Positions 1-8,174 of a DNA stretch of 51,873 bases are shown piece by piece. The translations under genes and the position numbers were made by a program. This DNA comes from CAMFKD01 sp964436955 (lineage in GTDB: Bacteria > Chlamydiota > Chlamydiia > Chlamydiales > JAJFMA01), in NCBI GenBank assembly GCA_964436955.1, contig CAYTFC010000011.1, positions 1 through 51,873 on the forward strand. The letters run 5' to 3'. Every line of letters starts with the position of its first letter. Position 1 is the first letter of the stretch. Under the pieces are notes generated by a model that saw only the letters and a program-made list of their open reading frames with translations, was not told the origin of the DNA and made no database searches.

Positions 1-44
1 GCCATGACATCTCGAATAAATGGGTGAGCCGGAGCTAGGATGTA

Positions 45-152
45 GGTAGCAAGTCAATGCTGTCAACTTAAAATAAACCTTTGTTAATGCCGCTTCGGCG
101 AAGCGGCATCAACAAGGATTTATTTTAAGTTGACAGCATTGGGTAGCAAGTC
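45..152. mobile_element. MITE-like palindromic element, copy A, with 11-bp direct repeats
   Basis: The element occupies about 56-141. Its terminal inverted repeats are perfect over 22 bases (56-77 and 119-140, beginning AATGCTGTCAACTT). The centre (about 89-108) is a GC-rich GCCGCTTCGGCGAAGCGGC hairpin. It is flanked by the 11-base direct repeat GGTAGCAAGTC at 45-55 and 142-152, which looks like a target-site duplication. A similar flank without the element (GAGCTAGGATGTAGGTAGCA and onward) lies near 50550-50575. A second copy with the same termini is at 50945-51108. It codes for nothing, so any movement would need a transposase supplied in trans. Confidence 0.7.
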
Positions 153-300
153 GGGTTTAGACGATACATTACTAAATCATGTGGACTGATCATTTGTTTA
201 TATCTATTTTGTTCTTCTTAGTTAACAAAAATGCGAAAAATGGAGTGTCCTGATTTTGGGTTCCGCTATACTAAATTGCGCGTGCAGACTGCTTTTTTTA
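153..300. other. non-coding region upstream of the first gene
   Basis: This AT-rich stretch separates the palindromic element from the promoter of the gene at 364. No convincing coding frame was seen. Nothing else was recognised. Confidence 0.4.
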
Positions 301-329
301 TTGACGATAATACGTATTTATTGTATTAT
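301..329 (+). promoter_or_regulatory. sigma70-type promoter
   Basis: A TTGACG -35 box (301-306) and a TATTAT -10 box (324-329) are separated by exactly 17 bases. This close match to the housekeeping consensus sits 35 bases before the start of the gene at 364. The TTTGAGG ribosome-binding site is at 352-358. Confidence 0.65.
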
Positions 330-363
330 TTTTTTTAAACAATTAATTAAATTTGAGGTTTAA

Positions 364-1539
364 ATGTTTATAAGTAATCAGATTCAAAAAAATGCATTAA
401 CTAATGCTGTTGAATATGTAACAAATTTCAATAAAGTTAAATTAGAAAATGTAAATGTTTACTCATCTGGTAACGAGAATATAGTATTCGAAGTTAATGA
501 AATTGGTGATACAATTTTCAAACTATCTAAAAAATTTGATGGCATTCAAAAAAGACTTGAGAATATTAACAAATGTATGGAAATATGTTCTGAATTAAAT
601 CTAGATTTAATTAAAATTCCTCATATCGAAGTTTTTAACGTTTGTGTTGGGGGTAAGGAACGTCTCGTACTTGCTGAAGAAAAGCTACAATTTAATCCAA
701 GTGAGACCTATCAGCAAAGTTTTCATCTGGAGGATAGTAGTAAACTTGATCCTGTTATTGATCAATTATATCAGTTTATTTTGAAAAGTGGTTGGAGCGA
801 TGTCGAGTATCGGAATATGCCTCTTTTTACTGAAAGGGTTGTTATAAAATCTGAAGAAGGCGTTACGAAAGAAGAGTTAATTACAAAAGTAGCCCTATTC
901 GATCTAGAACATCTTGACGGAAGCGAAAAGGGGCTTTGTGGCGATGCGTTGAGTACAGGCTTAATAGGCTTGGTCAACCTACGTCTAGCCGGCACGCTTG
1001 TCGAGAAAATAGCATCGCAATCGCAGATTAGTGCTGACCAGGCGGCTGAGGCTTGTGAACGTAGAAGATTAAGCGTTGGTAAATTTAATAATTTGATTGA
1101 TTACTATACGAAAAAAAATATCATAAATGGGAATGAATTTGTCCAATTAGACAGTTCGGAATGGTACAGCAATAGTAATTTATCTCCTGTTACTATAAAA
1201 AAAATTAGTCAAGTTTATGTAGATATTGTTGATCAGATTAATCATAGATTAGTTAATAATTATAATAAAGATATTGGTTTAGATAATAGGCAGCACGTGC
1301 TGATTGATTGTTTACCTATTAGCGTCGATTCTCCGGAATATAATTTATTAGATGAAGTAAGTCAAAGAAGGTCACGTTTAAATTCGTATAGAGTTCGATA
1401 TATACATAGTACTTCTGATCTTTTATTTATCGATAACCCGGCCGCAACACTTATGGAAATTGCTTTAAGAAATCTTGTAAAAAAAGAAGTCATTCATGAG
1501 TTTAGAAAAATTGGAAAGGATTATGTAGCATCGGTCTAG
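364..1539 (+). CDS. AT-rich hypothetical protein, possible kinase-like fold
   Basis: This 391-residue soluble protein has no signal peptide or membrane segment. The gene is clearly more AT-rich than the rest of the window, has its own strong promoter and ends in a hairpin terminator. Parts are reminiscent of a degenerate kinase-like fold: an N-lobe-like strand pair with a lysine (NIVFEV near 39-44, IFKLSKK 51-57, candidate Lys53), a hinge-like LVLAEEKL (101-108), and a FDLEH motif (179-183) where a metal-binding DFG-like acid could sit. WSDVEYRNMPLF (144-155) precedes it. A normal HRD catalytic loop was not recognised, so the kinase reading is inference. It may be a pseudokinase, an effector or something else. 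The composition and the neighbouring mobile element suggest acquisition by transfer. Confidence 0.75.
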   Translation: MFISNQIQKNALTNAVEYVTNFNKVKLENVNVYSSGNENIVFEVNEIGDTIFKLSKKFDGIQKRLENINKCMEICSELNLDLIKIPHIEVFNVCVGGKERLVLAEEKLQFNPSETYQQSFHLEDSSKLDPVIDQLYQFILKSGWSDVEYRNMPLFTERVVIKSEEGVTKEELITKVALFDLEHLDGSEKGLCGDALSTGLIGLVNLRLAGTLVEKIASQSQISADQAAEACERRRLSVGKFNNLIDYYTKKNIINGNEFVQLDSSEWYSNSNLSPVTIKKISQVYVDIVDQINHRLVNNYNKDIGLDNRQHVLIDCLPISVDSPEYNLLDEVSQRRSRLNSYRVRYIHSTSDLLFIDNPAATLMEIALRNLVKKEVIHEFRKIGKDYVASV

Positions 1540-1557
1540 CGGCATAGAAATCCGGGT

Positions 1558-1583
1558 GCCAGCGGAAATCGCTGGCCCTTTTT
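1558..1583 (+). terminator. rho-independent terminator
   Basis: A seven-base-pair stem (GCCAGCG/CGCTGGC) with a GAAAT loop is followed by a run of five T. It lies 19 bases after the stop codon of the gene at 364. Confidence 0.7.
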
Positions 1584-2046
1584 GGTTCCTTTTCTTCGTT
1601 ACCGGTAGCGAAACTAATTGGCAGCAAATGCAACGCTTATGAGAAGGTGCGAAAGGGAGGGCTGTTTAGGAATGCCTAAAACGTACGTCTTTTTTTGAGG
1701 GATAGATTGATTGTTGTGGACTCGGGATTAACTTCCCTGGTCCATTAGAGGCAATTGCCAAAGTGACAATAAAATTATTTATTCTTTATGTCTTTGATTA
1801 TTAGCCGCAAAGCGGCTGAAAACCCCCAAAGGGGTTTCAATATAATAGCCATGGGTAAGACCTCGAAAGAGACGGCTTATTATTAATTATATATGATGCC
1901 AATTATTTTATTGTCACTTATGCAATTGTCTCGTTCGGGGTTTTCGAACAAATGATGTCTTTCTAAGTCAGCTATTTACAAAGCGGAAAAAGCCAACTTG
2001 ATGACTTATGCAATTGCTTCACTAAGTCCATTTTTGGTAATTTTGC
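1584..2046. repeat. non-coding region with palindromic repeat modules
   Basis: No gene was seen. Around 1800-1885 there are short modules: AGCCGCAAAGCGGCT, a CCCC/GGGG hairpin, and GCCATGGGTAAGACCTCGAA. The same modules recur in the same order in the long nested palindrome at about 30050-30130. The phrase 'ATTTTATTGTCAC(C/T)TATGCAATTG' is also shared with about 30367-30392, split here by a few changes. This is therefore a partial or decayed copy of that family. Confidence 0.6.
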
Positions 2047-2991
2047 CTAAAACCGTACAGTGACTTCGCCACCGACGTAGGGCGCTGTACGAAACTTATA
2101 GTGATTTTGGTTCTGATTCTTATGGTTAGCGATTCTTAGCTCACCGCCCCAAGCCTGACCGATATGCACGTTAGCCGAAACAAGCGGCTTTATTTCGTAG
2201 ACAAGTCTTAGTTCCGTACCAAAGTTGCGATATTCGAAAAGACCTTTGGACAACGGTTCATTCACTCTCATGCGCTGGCGATAGCGAAACTGTTTGGCAG
2301 CCAATTCCACTCCCCATGGCTTAGAAAACGTATAGGTTGCCGATGCTTCAATGGGGTAGACGGCATAGAACTTTATACAATCCGAATACTTGTAGTCGAA
2401 ACCGATAATTGGCCAAACGGTATCTTTACTCAATCCTGTTTCTGCAATGTAGCCGCAATGTACGCCATAACAAGAGCTTAGGTCATAGCGTCCCCACAGA
2501 GTCTGGGTGTATTGCACATAATCTGGAACGCGCCGCGCTGATGAGCTAAAGCGCGCCGTAAAAATGGCACGCCAAAGCCAGGATTGAAACGACGTATTTT
2601 GCCATGCCGCCGTAACCGAAAAATCTTCAAAACTGTGGTGATGAAAAAACGGGTTTTCGGCCCACTGAATGCCAGTGTTGCCATAAGCGAGACCTAAACT
2701 GACCACATTATGACGATCTAGATAGTGGTTGAAAGCTAAGAGCTCTTCGCTTTCATAAAAGCCAATTTTCTGTCCTGGAAGGAGTCCGGTGCGGAAGTGC
2801 GACTGCTTGATATAATCCCCGGCAGCTGAAAACTGCCAAAAACTAACGACATCAGCATTTTCTTCCGACTCTTTAGCGGTATCACCAGTAATAGGAGATG
2901 TATCCAATGCAGCGTCATATGGCTCTACAGCTTGTAAGCTAAAAGTTGCAATACTAAGCCACATACAAAGAACAAAATTCTTCGCCTTCAC
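2047..2991 (-). CDS. predicted outer-membrane beta-barrel protein
   Basis: The protein has 314 residues and a clear signal peptide (residues 1 to about 21, charged start, hydrophobic core, AVE cleavage-like site). The mature chain alternates aromatic and polar residues as in amphipathic barrel strands and ends VGGEVTVRF, a C-terminal phenylalanine typical of outer-membrane barrels. The start is GTG, supported by a GGAGG site seven bases upstream. It belongs to no named family that I recognise. The likely location is the outer membrane, as a porin-like or surface protein. It stands alone, downstream of recN on the same strand. Confidence 0.75.
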   Translation of the reverse strand: MKAKNFVLCMWLSIATFSLQAVEPYDAALDTSPITGDTAKESEENADVVSFWQFSAAGDYIKQSHFRTGLLPGQKIGFYESEELLAFNHYLDRHNVVSLGLAYGNTGIQWAENPFFHHHSFEDFSVTAAWQNTSFQSWLWRAIFTARFSSSARRVPDYVQYTQTLWGRYDLSSCYGVHCGYIAETGLSKDTVWPIIGFDYKYSDCIKFYAVYPIEASATYTFSKPWGVELAAKQFRYRQRMRVNEPLSKGLFEYRNFGTELRLVYEIKPLVSANVHIGQAWGGELRIANHKNQNQNHYKFRTAPYVGGEVTVRF

Positions 2992-3046
2992 TGGAAAGCC
3001 TCCGCGAGTTTCTTACCTGAACAAATGTTTGAGTTGGAAGCTCCTT

Positions 3047-4681
3047 TTAAACAATCGAGCTAATGGTGTCAACCTTTCCGCCAGCCATGCGTTGAAGTTC
3101 GCTATCTCGCTGCGGACCATCGAGAGTTGTGACGTATGTACGGGTACGGCCCTGCTGCTCCACTTTTTTAATTTGAATGTGATGGTGGGCATGTCGTGCC
3201 ACCTGGGGAAAGTGCGTAATGCTCAACAATTGATGGTCGGCTCCGATTTCTGCGAGCTTTTGACCCACAACAGTCGCTGTTTCGCCACCAATGTTGGCAT
3301 CAACTTCATCGAATACCAAAGTGGCTTTCTTATCTTTACCTGCCATGAGGGCTTTTAGAGCTAGAATGAGCCGGGAGAGTTCTCCGCCGCTTGCACATTC
3401 TTTCACTGAAACTAGCTTCTCACCTTTATTTGGAGCAAAGAAGATTTCTACATGATCATCACCATGAAGATGCCTGGGGATAGTGGTCACCTGAATAGCG
3501 ACATCAACGTTTGCCATATTGAGGGATCGCAGTTCTTTGGCTAAAGCTTTGCTGAGCTCTTTGGCAGCATTTTTACGCTTTTCTGTAAGTTTCGTAGCTA
3601 ATCGCGTGGTCTCTTCTTTAGCTTGGTGTAAGGCGGTTTGCAATTCCTCGATCTTAACATCAGCGTTGTTCAAGTCGTGGACCTGTTCTTGAAGCTGTAT
3701 GTGATAGTGCAGGGCTTCCTCAACCGTAGGACCATACTTTTTTTTCATCTGCGTGATCAACGCCAAGCGATCGTTCAAAAAGGCGGCGCGATGCGGGTCG
3801 TTGTCAATGTTGCCTGCATAGTTTTGCAAGACGTTAGCGACCTCTTGAAGCTCTATCACGGCATTGTGGTAGGAAATGCGTGTTTCTTCGAGCGAAGCAT
3901 CTAAATGGCTAATTTTACTGAATGCTGGGGCTTGGCGACTCAGATGGCTGACAAGCGCTCCCTCTTCACCACTTAGTAATTGGTAAATGCCATCTATTAG
4001 ACTGCGCAGTTCGTCGGCATTGCTTAAGCGACTGTATTCTGCGAAGAGCTCTTCTTCCTCGCCTTCCCTTAGTGCAGCTTGATCAAGCTCTTCTAGTTGT
4101 CTCTCATATTCTTCCATCTGGCGCGTGCGTTGAACTTCACTAGAAATGAGGGCTGTGAGTTCCTGTTCAATAGAGCGTTCGAGTTTCCACGCGGCTTGGA
4201 AGGTATTAACGACGGTAGCTAGGTTAGCGTAGGCATCGGTAATTTGACGATGCTGCTCTACTTCACGCAGTTCTTGGTTAGCGTGCTGGCCGACGATTTC
4301 CACTAAATGGCTGCCCATGGCACGGAGAAGCGTGATTTGGGCTAGTTGGTTGTTGATAAAGGCGCGGCTTTTTCCTGCAGCGGAAATCTCTCGCCGGACG
4401 ATAAGTGGCTCATCAAGAGCATAAGCGAGCCCGGACTCCTCCAAAAGTTGCCTTAAGGCAGGAGGATAGGATGTGTCGAAGGCGGCTTCGACGATGCCTT
4501 TCTCCGCACCTTTACGCAGCGCTTGAGCATCTGCGCGCTGTCCCAGCACAAGAGCTAGAGCTTTTAAGATGGCGGACTTGCCAGCACCAGTCTCCCCAGT
4601 AATTACGTTAAAGCCGGCGCGAAAGCTGACTTGCGCTTGCTCAACGAGGACAATGTCTTGAATGCGTAGGGTATTTAACAT
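3047..4681 (-). CDS. recN: DNA repair ATPase RecN
   Basis: This SMC-like ATPase acts in double-strand-break repair. Its 544 residues match the usual length of about 550. The Walker A motif GETGAGKS is at residues 29-36, a long coiled-coil middle follows, and the ABC signature region ECASGGELS and Walker B LVFDEVDANIGG lie in the last quarter. It starts three bases after the stop of the small membrane protein gene (4685-5116) and is third in a leftward rnhC-orf-recN operon. All the key motifs are intact. Confidence 0.95.
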   Translation of the reverse strand: MLNTLRIQDIVLVEQAQVSFRAGFNVITGETGAGKSAILKALALVLGQRADAQALRKGAEKGIVEAAFDTSYPPALRQLLEESGLAYALDEPLIVRREISAAGKSRAFINNQLAQITLLRAMGSHLVEIVGQHANQELREVEQHRQITDAYANLATVVNTFQAAWKLERSIEQELTALISSEVQRTRQMEEYERQLEELDQAALREGEEEELFAEYSRLSNADELRSLIDGIYQLLSGEEGALVSHLSRQAPAFSKISHLDASLEETRISYHNAVIELQEVANVLQNYAGNIDNDPHRAAFLNDRLALITQMKKKYGPTVEEALHYHIQLQEQVHDLNNADVKIEELQTALHQAKEETTRLATKLTEKRKNAAKELSKALAKELRSLNMANVDVAIQVTTIPRHLHGDDHVEIFFAPNKGEKLVSVKECASGGELSRLILALKALMAGKDKKATLVFDEVDANIGGETATVVGQKLAEIGADHQLLSITHFPQVARHAHHHIQIKKVEQQGRTRTYVTTLDGPQRDSELQRMAGGKVDTISSIV

Positions 4682-4684
4682 AGA

Positions 4685-5116
4685 TTAATCATGTGAAGAT
4701 TCGACGAGGCGCCACATGGAGCCGGCACTGACATCCATTAAATAACCGTCTGGATTCCACTCCTTCACTTTAAAAGCGAGTTCATTGTCGTGAAAATCTA
4801 TCGGAAGCATTTCGATAGGCTTTTTGTCAAAAAGATACAGGACGATTTTCTCGAAGCCAGCTGGCGCAAGAACCTCACCACGTAATTTTCCCATTGGCAG
4901 AAGACGATTAATAGCGTCCACCATATCTTGTTGCTGCTCAAAATTGAGCGTGTAGGGCAATCCTTTATACACGACTTCAATGCCGTTGACGCTGTAGGGG
5001 TCGACATACAAATTCTTGTCGCCTTCGGGAATGAAGTTGATGGCACCACGAAGTAAAAGAACTCCAACCATCACAACAATGATTGCAGTAGCGTAAGTGG
5101 CGAAGCGCGCATTCAT
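4685..5116 (-). CDS. small membrane-anchored protein of unknown function
   Basis: The protein has 143 residues. One N-terminal membrane anchor (about residues 7-28) follows a short positive start, and a soluble acidic domain probably faces the periplasm. No family was recognised. It sits between rnhC and recN and nearly abuts recN, so it is likely co-transcribed with them. The neighbouring repair genes do not by themselves assign a function. Confidence 0.7.
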   Translation of the reverse strand: MNARFATYATAIIVVMVGVLLLRGAINFIPEGDKNLYVDPYSVNGIEVVYKGLPYTLNFEQQQDMVDAINRLLPMGKLRGEVLAPAGFEKIVLYLFDKKPIEMLPIDFHDNELAFKVKEWNPDGYLMDVSAGSMWRLVESSHD

Positions 5117-5183
5117 CTATAATTCTACCTGTTTTAGCTTGATCAACATGTATAACATGATGAACCCCGCTGGTCAAACGACA

Positions 5184-6089
5184 TTATTCGAGAAGTTCTC
5201 GGTACGTTTTAAAGTGCAATTTTGCGACCTTGCCGAAGACCGCAGGACCATACTTTTTAAAGAGTTGCCGTGCAATCGCAACAGTTTGTGCCGATGCTCC
5301 CTTCGGTAACTTAATTTCTAAGTCTTCTCCAAGACGTGCTAGGCCCTCCAAAAAAGCGTGCCTGGCTAAAATGGAGGCTGCTGCAACAACAAGATCGGCT
5401 TCCGCGCGGTGGCGCTGGCTGAGGTCCACCTCCAGTCGCTTGCGTTTTAGAGCCGTTTCTACAACGTGAGTTGCGGCGAATTGATCGATAACAACCTTTT
5501 GACATCCCGTTTGAGTGACGAGATTTTCTATGGCTGTCGCGTGTCCCCAAGCCAAGAGAGTGTTGAGGTTATTAAACTTTTCATACAGTTCGTTGTATTT
5601 AGGTGGATTAATACGCACAATATGATGTGGACAGCACGCACGGATTTTTTTGCTAAGCGTTCCCGCCAGAACATCAGTCAGTTGCTTGGAGTCTTTTACT
5701 CCAATTTTTTGCAGCTCTAAAATAGTGGCTTTGTCACCGTAGACGCCTGCGATGCAAAGTGGACCAAAGAAGTCACCTTTGCCGGATTCGTCGATGCCGA
5801 TGTGTGGGGAGAGATCTAAGTTTTCTGTTTCCAGTACCTTCTTGTAACTGAAGGTAAATGACTGAAGAATTTCTGGCTCAAGATAGAATTCTACGAAAGA
5901 TGCCATCTCCTTGCCCTGTACCACGAGTTTGCCGGATAAATACATCGTGACCGAGATGCCCTTTTTTTTGGCAGAAAAGTGAGTGTGCGGAGGGGTGGAT
6001 AGCTCAAAACCTTGAGCACGTAGATCCGATTGTAGTTTATCAGCCCGCGAAGCATCGAGTGTCGCGACGAAAGGACCTTCTTTGGACAT
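5184..6089 (-). CDS. rnhC: ribonuclease HIII
   Basis: This enzyme cuts the RNA strand of RNA-DNA hybrids. The 301-residue protein has the N-terminal substrate-binding domain typical of type HIII (about residues 1-85), followed by the catalytic domain. GIDESGKGDFFGP (98-110) carries Asp100 and Glu101, and VIDQFA and the EADLVVAAASILAR segment supply further acidic residues. The start is supported by AGGAGAG just upstream. Chlamydiota typically use RnhC as one of their RNase H enzymes. It is first in the operon with recN. Confidence 0.93.
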   Translation of the reverse strand: MSKEGPFVATLDASRADKLQSDLRAQGFELSTPPHTHFSAKKKGISVTMYLSGKLVVQGKEMASFVEFYLEPEILQSFTFSYKKVLETENLDLSPHIGIDESGKGDFFGPLCIAGVYGDKATILELQKIGVKDSKQLTDVLAGTLSKKIRACCPHHIVRINPPKYNELYEKFNNLNTLLAWGHATAIENLVTQTGCQKVVIDQFAATHVVETALKRKRLEVDLSQRHRAEADLVVAAASILARHAFLEGLARLGEDLEIKLPKGASAQTVAIARQLFKKYGPAVFGKVAKLHFKTYRELLE

Positions 6090-6386
6090 GAAACTCTCCT
6101 AAAAATGGTGGCTGAGCATAGAGGAAGAATAGATTAATATTCAAGGCTCCGAACGCGTCTCCTCGCCTCGCAAATCCATTTTCTAAATCCTTATCCTATT
6201 TCCTGGCTTCGCTACGCTTTGATCTATTACCAATCGGAAAAGATTTTTTTTCGGACTCGGGTAAGAGCTCGGGCGTGATTAGGATGTCATTTGAATAGTG
6301 GGTAGGGATCGGGAGTTATTGCAATGCATATTGGTGCTCTAGTATAAGTGATGTTCGCTACAACGCTCTAACCCAAGATTAAAGTT
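6090..6386. repeat. intergenic region with a CGATCCC-type repeat remnant
   Basis: This is the divergent region between rnhC and the RodZ-like gene. The stretch at about 6246-6322 (CGGGCGTGATTAGGATGTCA and onward, with GTGGGTAGGGATCGGGA) matches, with changes, the right arm of the palindrome at about 30440-30492 and the element at about 40140-40180. It appears to be a single decayed arm. Confidence 0.55.
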
Positions 6387-6800
6387 ATGGTCACACAAGA
6401 AGATACCGGTAAAGAAATCGGCGAGATGCTGAAGGAGAAACGCAGAGAACTGAATCTATCCCTCAAAGAGGCAGAAAATGCCACCTCCATCCGTATGGGC
6501 CATCTAAAAGCTATTGAGGAAGGCGATATGGATCAACTCATTTCGTCAGTATATGCTCAAGGGTTTATTCGTCAGTATGCGACATTTTTGGGTTTCGATG
6601 GAGATATGATCGTGCGTGATAATGCGCATCTGTTTCCTGCAGCTGAACAGCAGGTGTTCTCTTATGGGATAGGAACTCTCGAAGTGCGTGGAAATCCCGG
6701 CGCAGGGATTAAATGGTTCCCCAATGCCGTCTGGATAGCCGCCTTTACTATTGTAGGTTTAGTGGCATGGGCCTTTGCACGCTACCTGGAGGTTCTATGA
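6387..6800 (+). CDS. rodZ: RodZ-like helix-turn-helix membrane protein
   Basis: RodZ links the MreB cytoskeleton to the cell-wall machinery. The 137-residue protein has an N-terminal HTH_25-type domain (about 8-75: GKEIGEMLKEKRRELNLSL, then the FIRQYATFLG motif near 70-79) and one C-terminal membrane segment (about 112-133). It lacks the long periplasmic tail of RodZ in E. coli, in line with short chlamydial forms. In Chlamydia, which divides without FtsZ, MreB and RodZ act in division. The stop overlaps the start of the next gene (ATGA), so the two are translationally coupled. Confidence 0.8.
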   Translation: MVTQEDTGKEIGEMLKEKRRELNLSLKEAENATSIRMGHLKAIEEGDMDQLISSVYAQGFIRQYATFLGFDGDMIVRDNAHLFPAAEQQVFSYGIGTLEVRGNPGAGIKWFPNAVWIAAFTIVGLVAWAFARYLEVL

Positions 6801-8035
6801 AGTCAGTGCCTGGAACTACTAAGCCAGAACTCAAAACGCGTCGCGATTGGCTTCGCGTCATGTTATGTGGAATGGGTATGGGAGTCGCGGATCTTGTTCC
6901 CGGTTTCTCCGGTGGTACAGTGGCCTTTCTTACAGGCATCTATCCGGACCTTTTGGCGAGCATCGTTAGCTTCAATGGCAAAGCTCTAAAAGCACTAGCC
7001 TCTTTACGGTTGGTGCTTTTTTTCCATTTAGTGGCTTGGGAGTTTCTTCTTGCTTTGGGCCTGGGTATTGCGATCTCTGTTGGTTCATTAGTGCGTGTGA
7101 TCCATTACATTCTGAGCGACCCTCTTTTACGTACTTACCTTTTTTCAAGCTTTGTAGGCTTGGTCATTGCCTCGGCAACTATAAGCGCTCGGCACGTTAC
7201 AGAATGGCGAATGCCACAAATTAGCGCATTGCTCATCGGAGGGATAGCCGCATTTTCTTTTACCATTCTGGCCGTCGAAAGAGATAACCAGGAACGTCTG
7301 TTTGACGTAGCCATGCCACAAGAGCGTATTGCAATTGGAGCATCCGTAGCTCCTTTGAAAAACTATGATAGAAGTGCAGAGCGTTTACTTTGGGTATCTG
7401 AATCCACACTTGTAACTATGCTATCTACGGGTGTTATAGAACCTAATACACAGGCCTATAGCCACGAGCTGAAGCAGAAAGGTGTTGTTCAGGACTTTGT
7501 TCAAAATCAATCGACTAGTTATTTTAATTTCTATTTGATGTTCTGTGGGGCCGTCGCGATTTGTGCGCTACTGCTTCCCGGAATGTCCGGTTCTTATATG
7601 CTCATGATCTTAGGGGCATACACCATTATCATTGGCGCATTATCCGATCTGGTGAATGGACTATTACAATTTACCATTGATACAGATGCTTTATGGATTT
7701 GTCTGAGTTTGGCCGCGGGGATTCTCGTCGGAATTGTTACTTTTTCCCGAGTGGTACGTTGGCTACTTCATCATTACCGCAGTATTACTGTAGCGGCGAT
7801 CACCGGTTTTATGATTGGCGCTCTCCGGTCTGTGTGGCCATTTTGGACGTATGACTTTCAGATCATGCCATTGCGTTTAAAGGATGGGCCTCAGTTGGAG
7901 GTAATTTCCCCTATCCTTCCAGACCTTAGTTCAGGCACATTTTGGATCGCGTTGGCTTTGGCGATAGCGGGCTTTGCTATGGTGATGGTGTTCGATTCCT
8001 TTACAAAGCACCAGGAGCGCTTACCTGTTCACTAG
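6797..8035 (+). CDS. DUF368 family protein, undecaprenyl-phosphate translocase-like (PopT)
   Basis: DUF368 proteins have been shown in other bacteria to return undecaprenyl phosphate, the cell-wall lipid carrier, across the membrane. This 412-residue polytopic protein carries both family signatures: MGVADLVPGFSGGT near residue 34 and LLLPGMSGSYMLMILGAY in the second half. It is longer than the roughly 270-310 residues common in the family because of a hydrophilic insert of about 90 residues (about 155-245). ATG 6797 is chosen because GGAGG precedes it and it overlaps the RodZ-like stop codon. Longer in-frame starts lie within rodZ. The coupling suggests a shared role in peptidoglycan synthesis at division. 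Confidence 0.85.
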   Translation: MKSVPGTTKPELKTRRDWLRVMLCGMGMGVADLVPGFSGGTVAFLTGIYPDLLASIVSFNGKALKALASLRLVLFFHLVAWEFLLALGLGIAISVGSLVRVIHYILSDPLLRTYLFSSFVGLVIASATISARHVTEWRMPQISALLIGGIAAFSFTILAVERDNQERLFDVAMPQERIAIGASVAPLKNYDRSAERLLWVSESTLVTMLSTGVIEPNTQAYSHELKQKGVVQDFVQNQSTSYFNFYLMFCGAVAICALLLPGMSGSYMLMILGAYTIIIGALSDLVNGLLQFTIDTDALWICLSLAAGILVGIVTFSRVVRWLLHHYRSITVAAITGFMIGALRSVWPFWTYDFQIMPLRLKDGPQLEVISPILPDLSSGTFWIALALAIAGFAMVMVFDSFTKHQERLPVH

Positions 8036-8174
8036 CAAGGAAAACTATTAGAGAGCTCTAGCATGTTCTGTTACACGTTGTAGCGGCGCTTCGCCAAAGC
8101 GGCATGAATAAAGTCTTTCGGAGGCAGGATGGTTCCTATCTTTGTGCCTCTGTAGTAAAAATCCTAAAACATGC
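8036..8174. repeat. GAAGCGGC hairpin repeat module
   Basis: This convergent intergenic region holds an imperfect hairpin of GCGGCGCTTCGCC followed by AAGCGGC. Read on the other strand, about 8062-8100 matches the interior of element copy B at about 51005-51036 (GCGGCGCTATAACGTGTAAC and onward), including the phrase AACGTGTAACAGAACAT. It is a fragment of the same repeat family. Confidence 0.55.

Noticed and set aside
3029..3358. Plus-strand frames opposite recN
   Set aside because: Shadow frames within a well-supported gene.
6713..6796. N-terminal extension of the DUF368 protein
   Set aside because: It lies inside the RodZ-like gene in another frame; GGAGG and the ATGA overlap support 6797.
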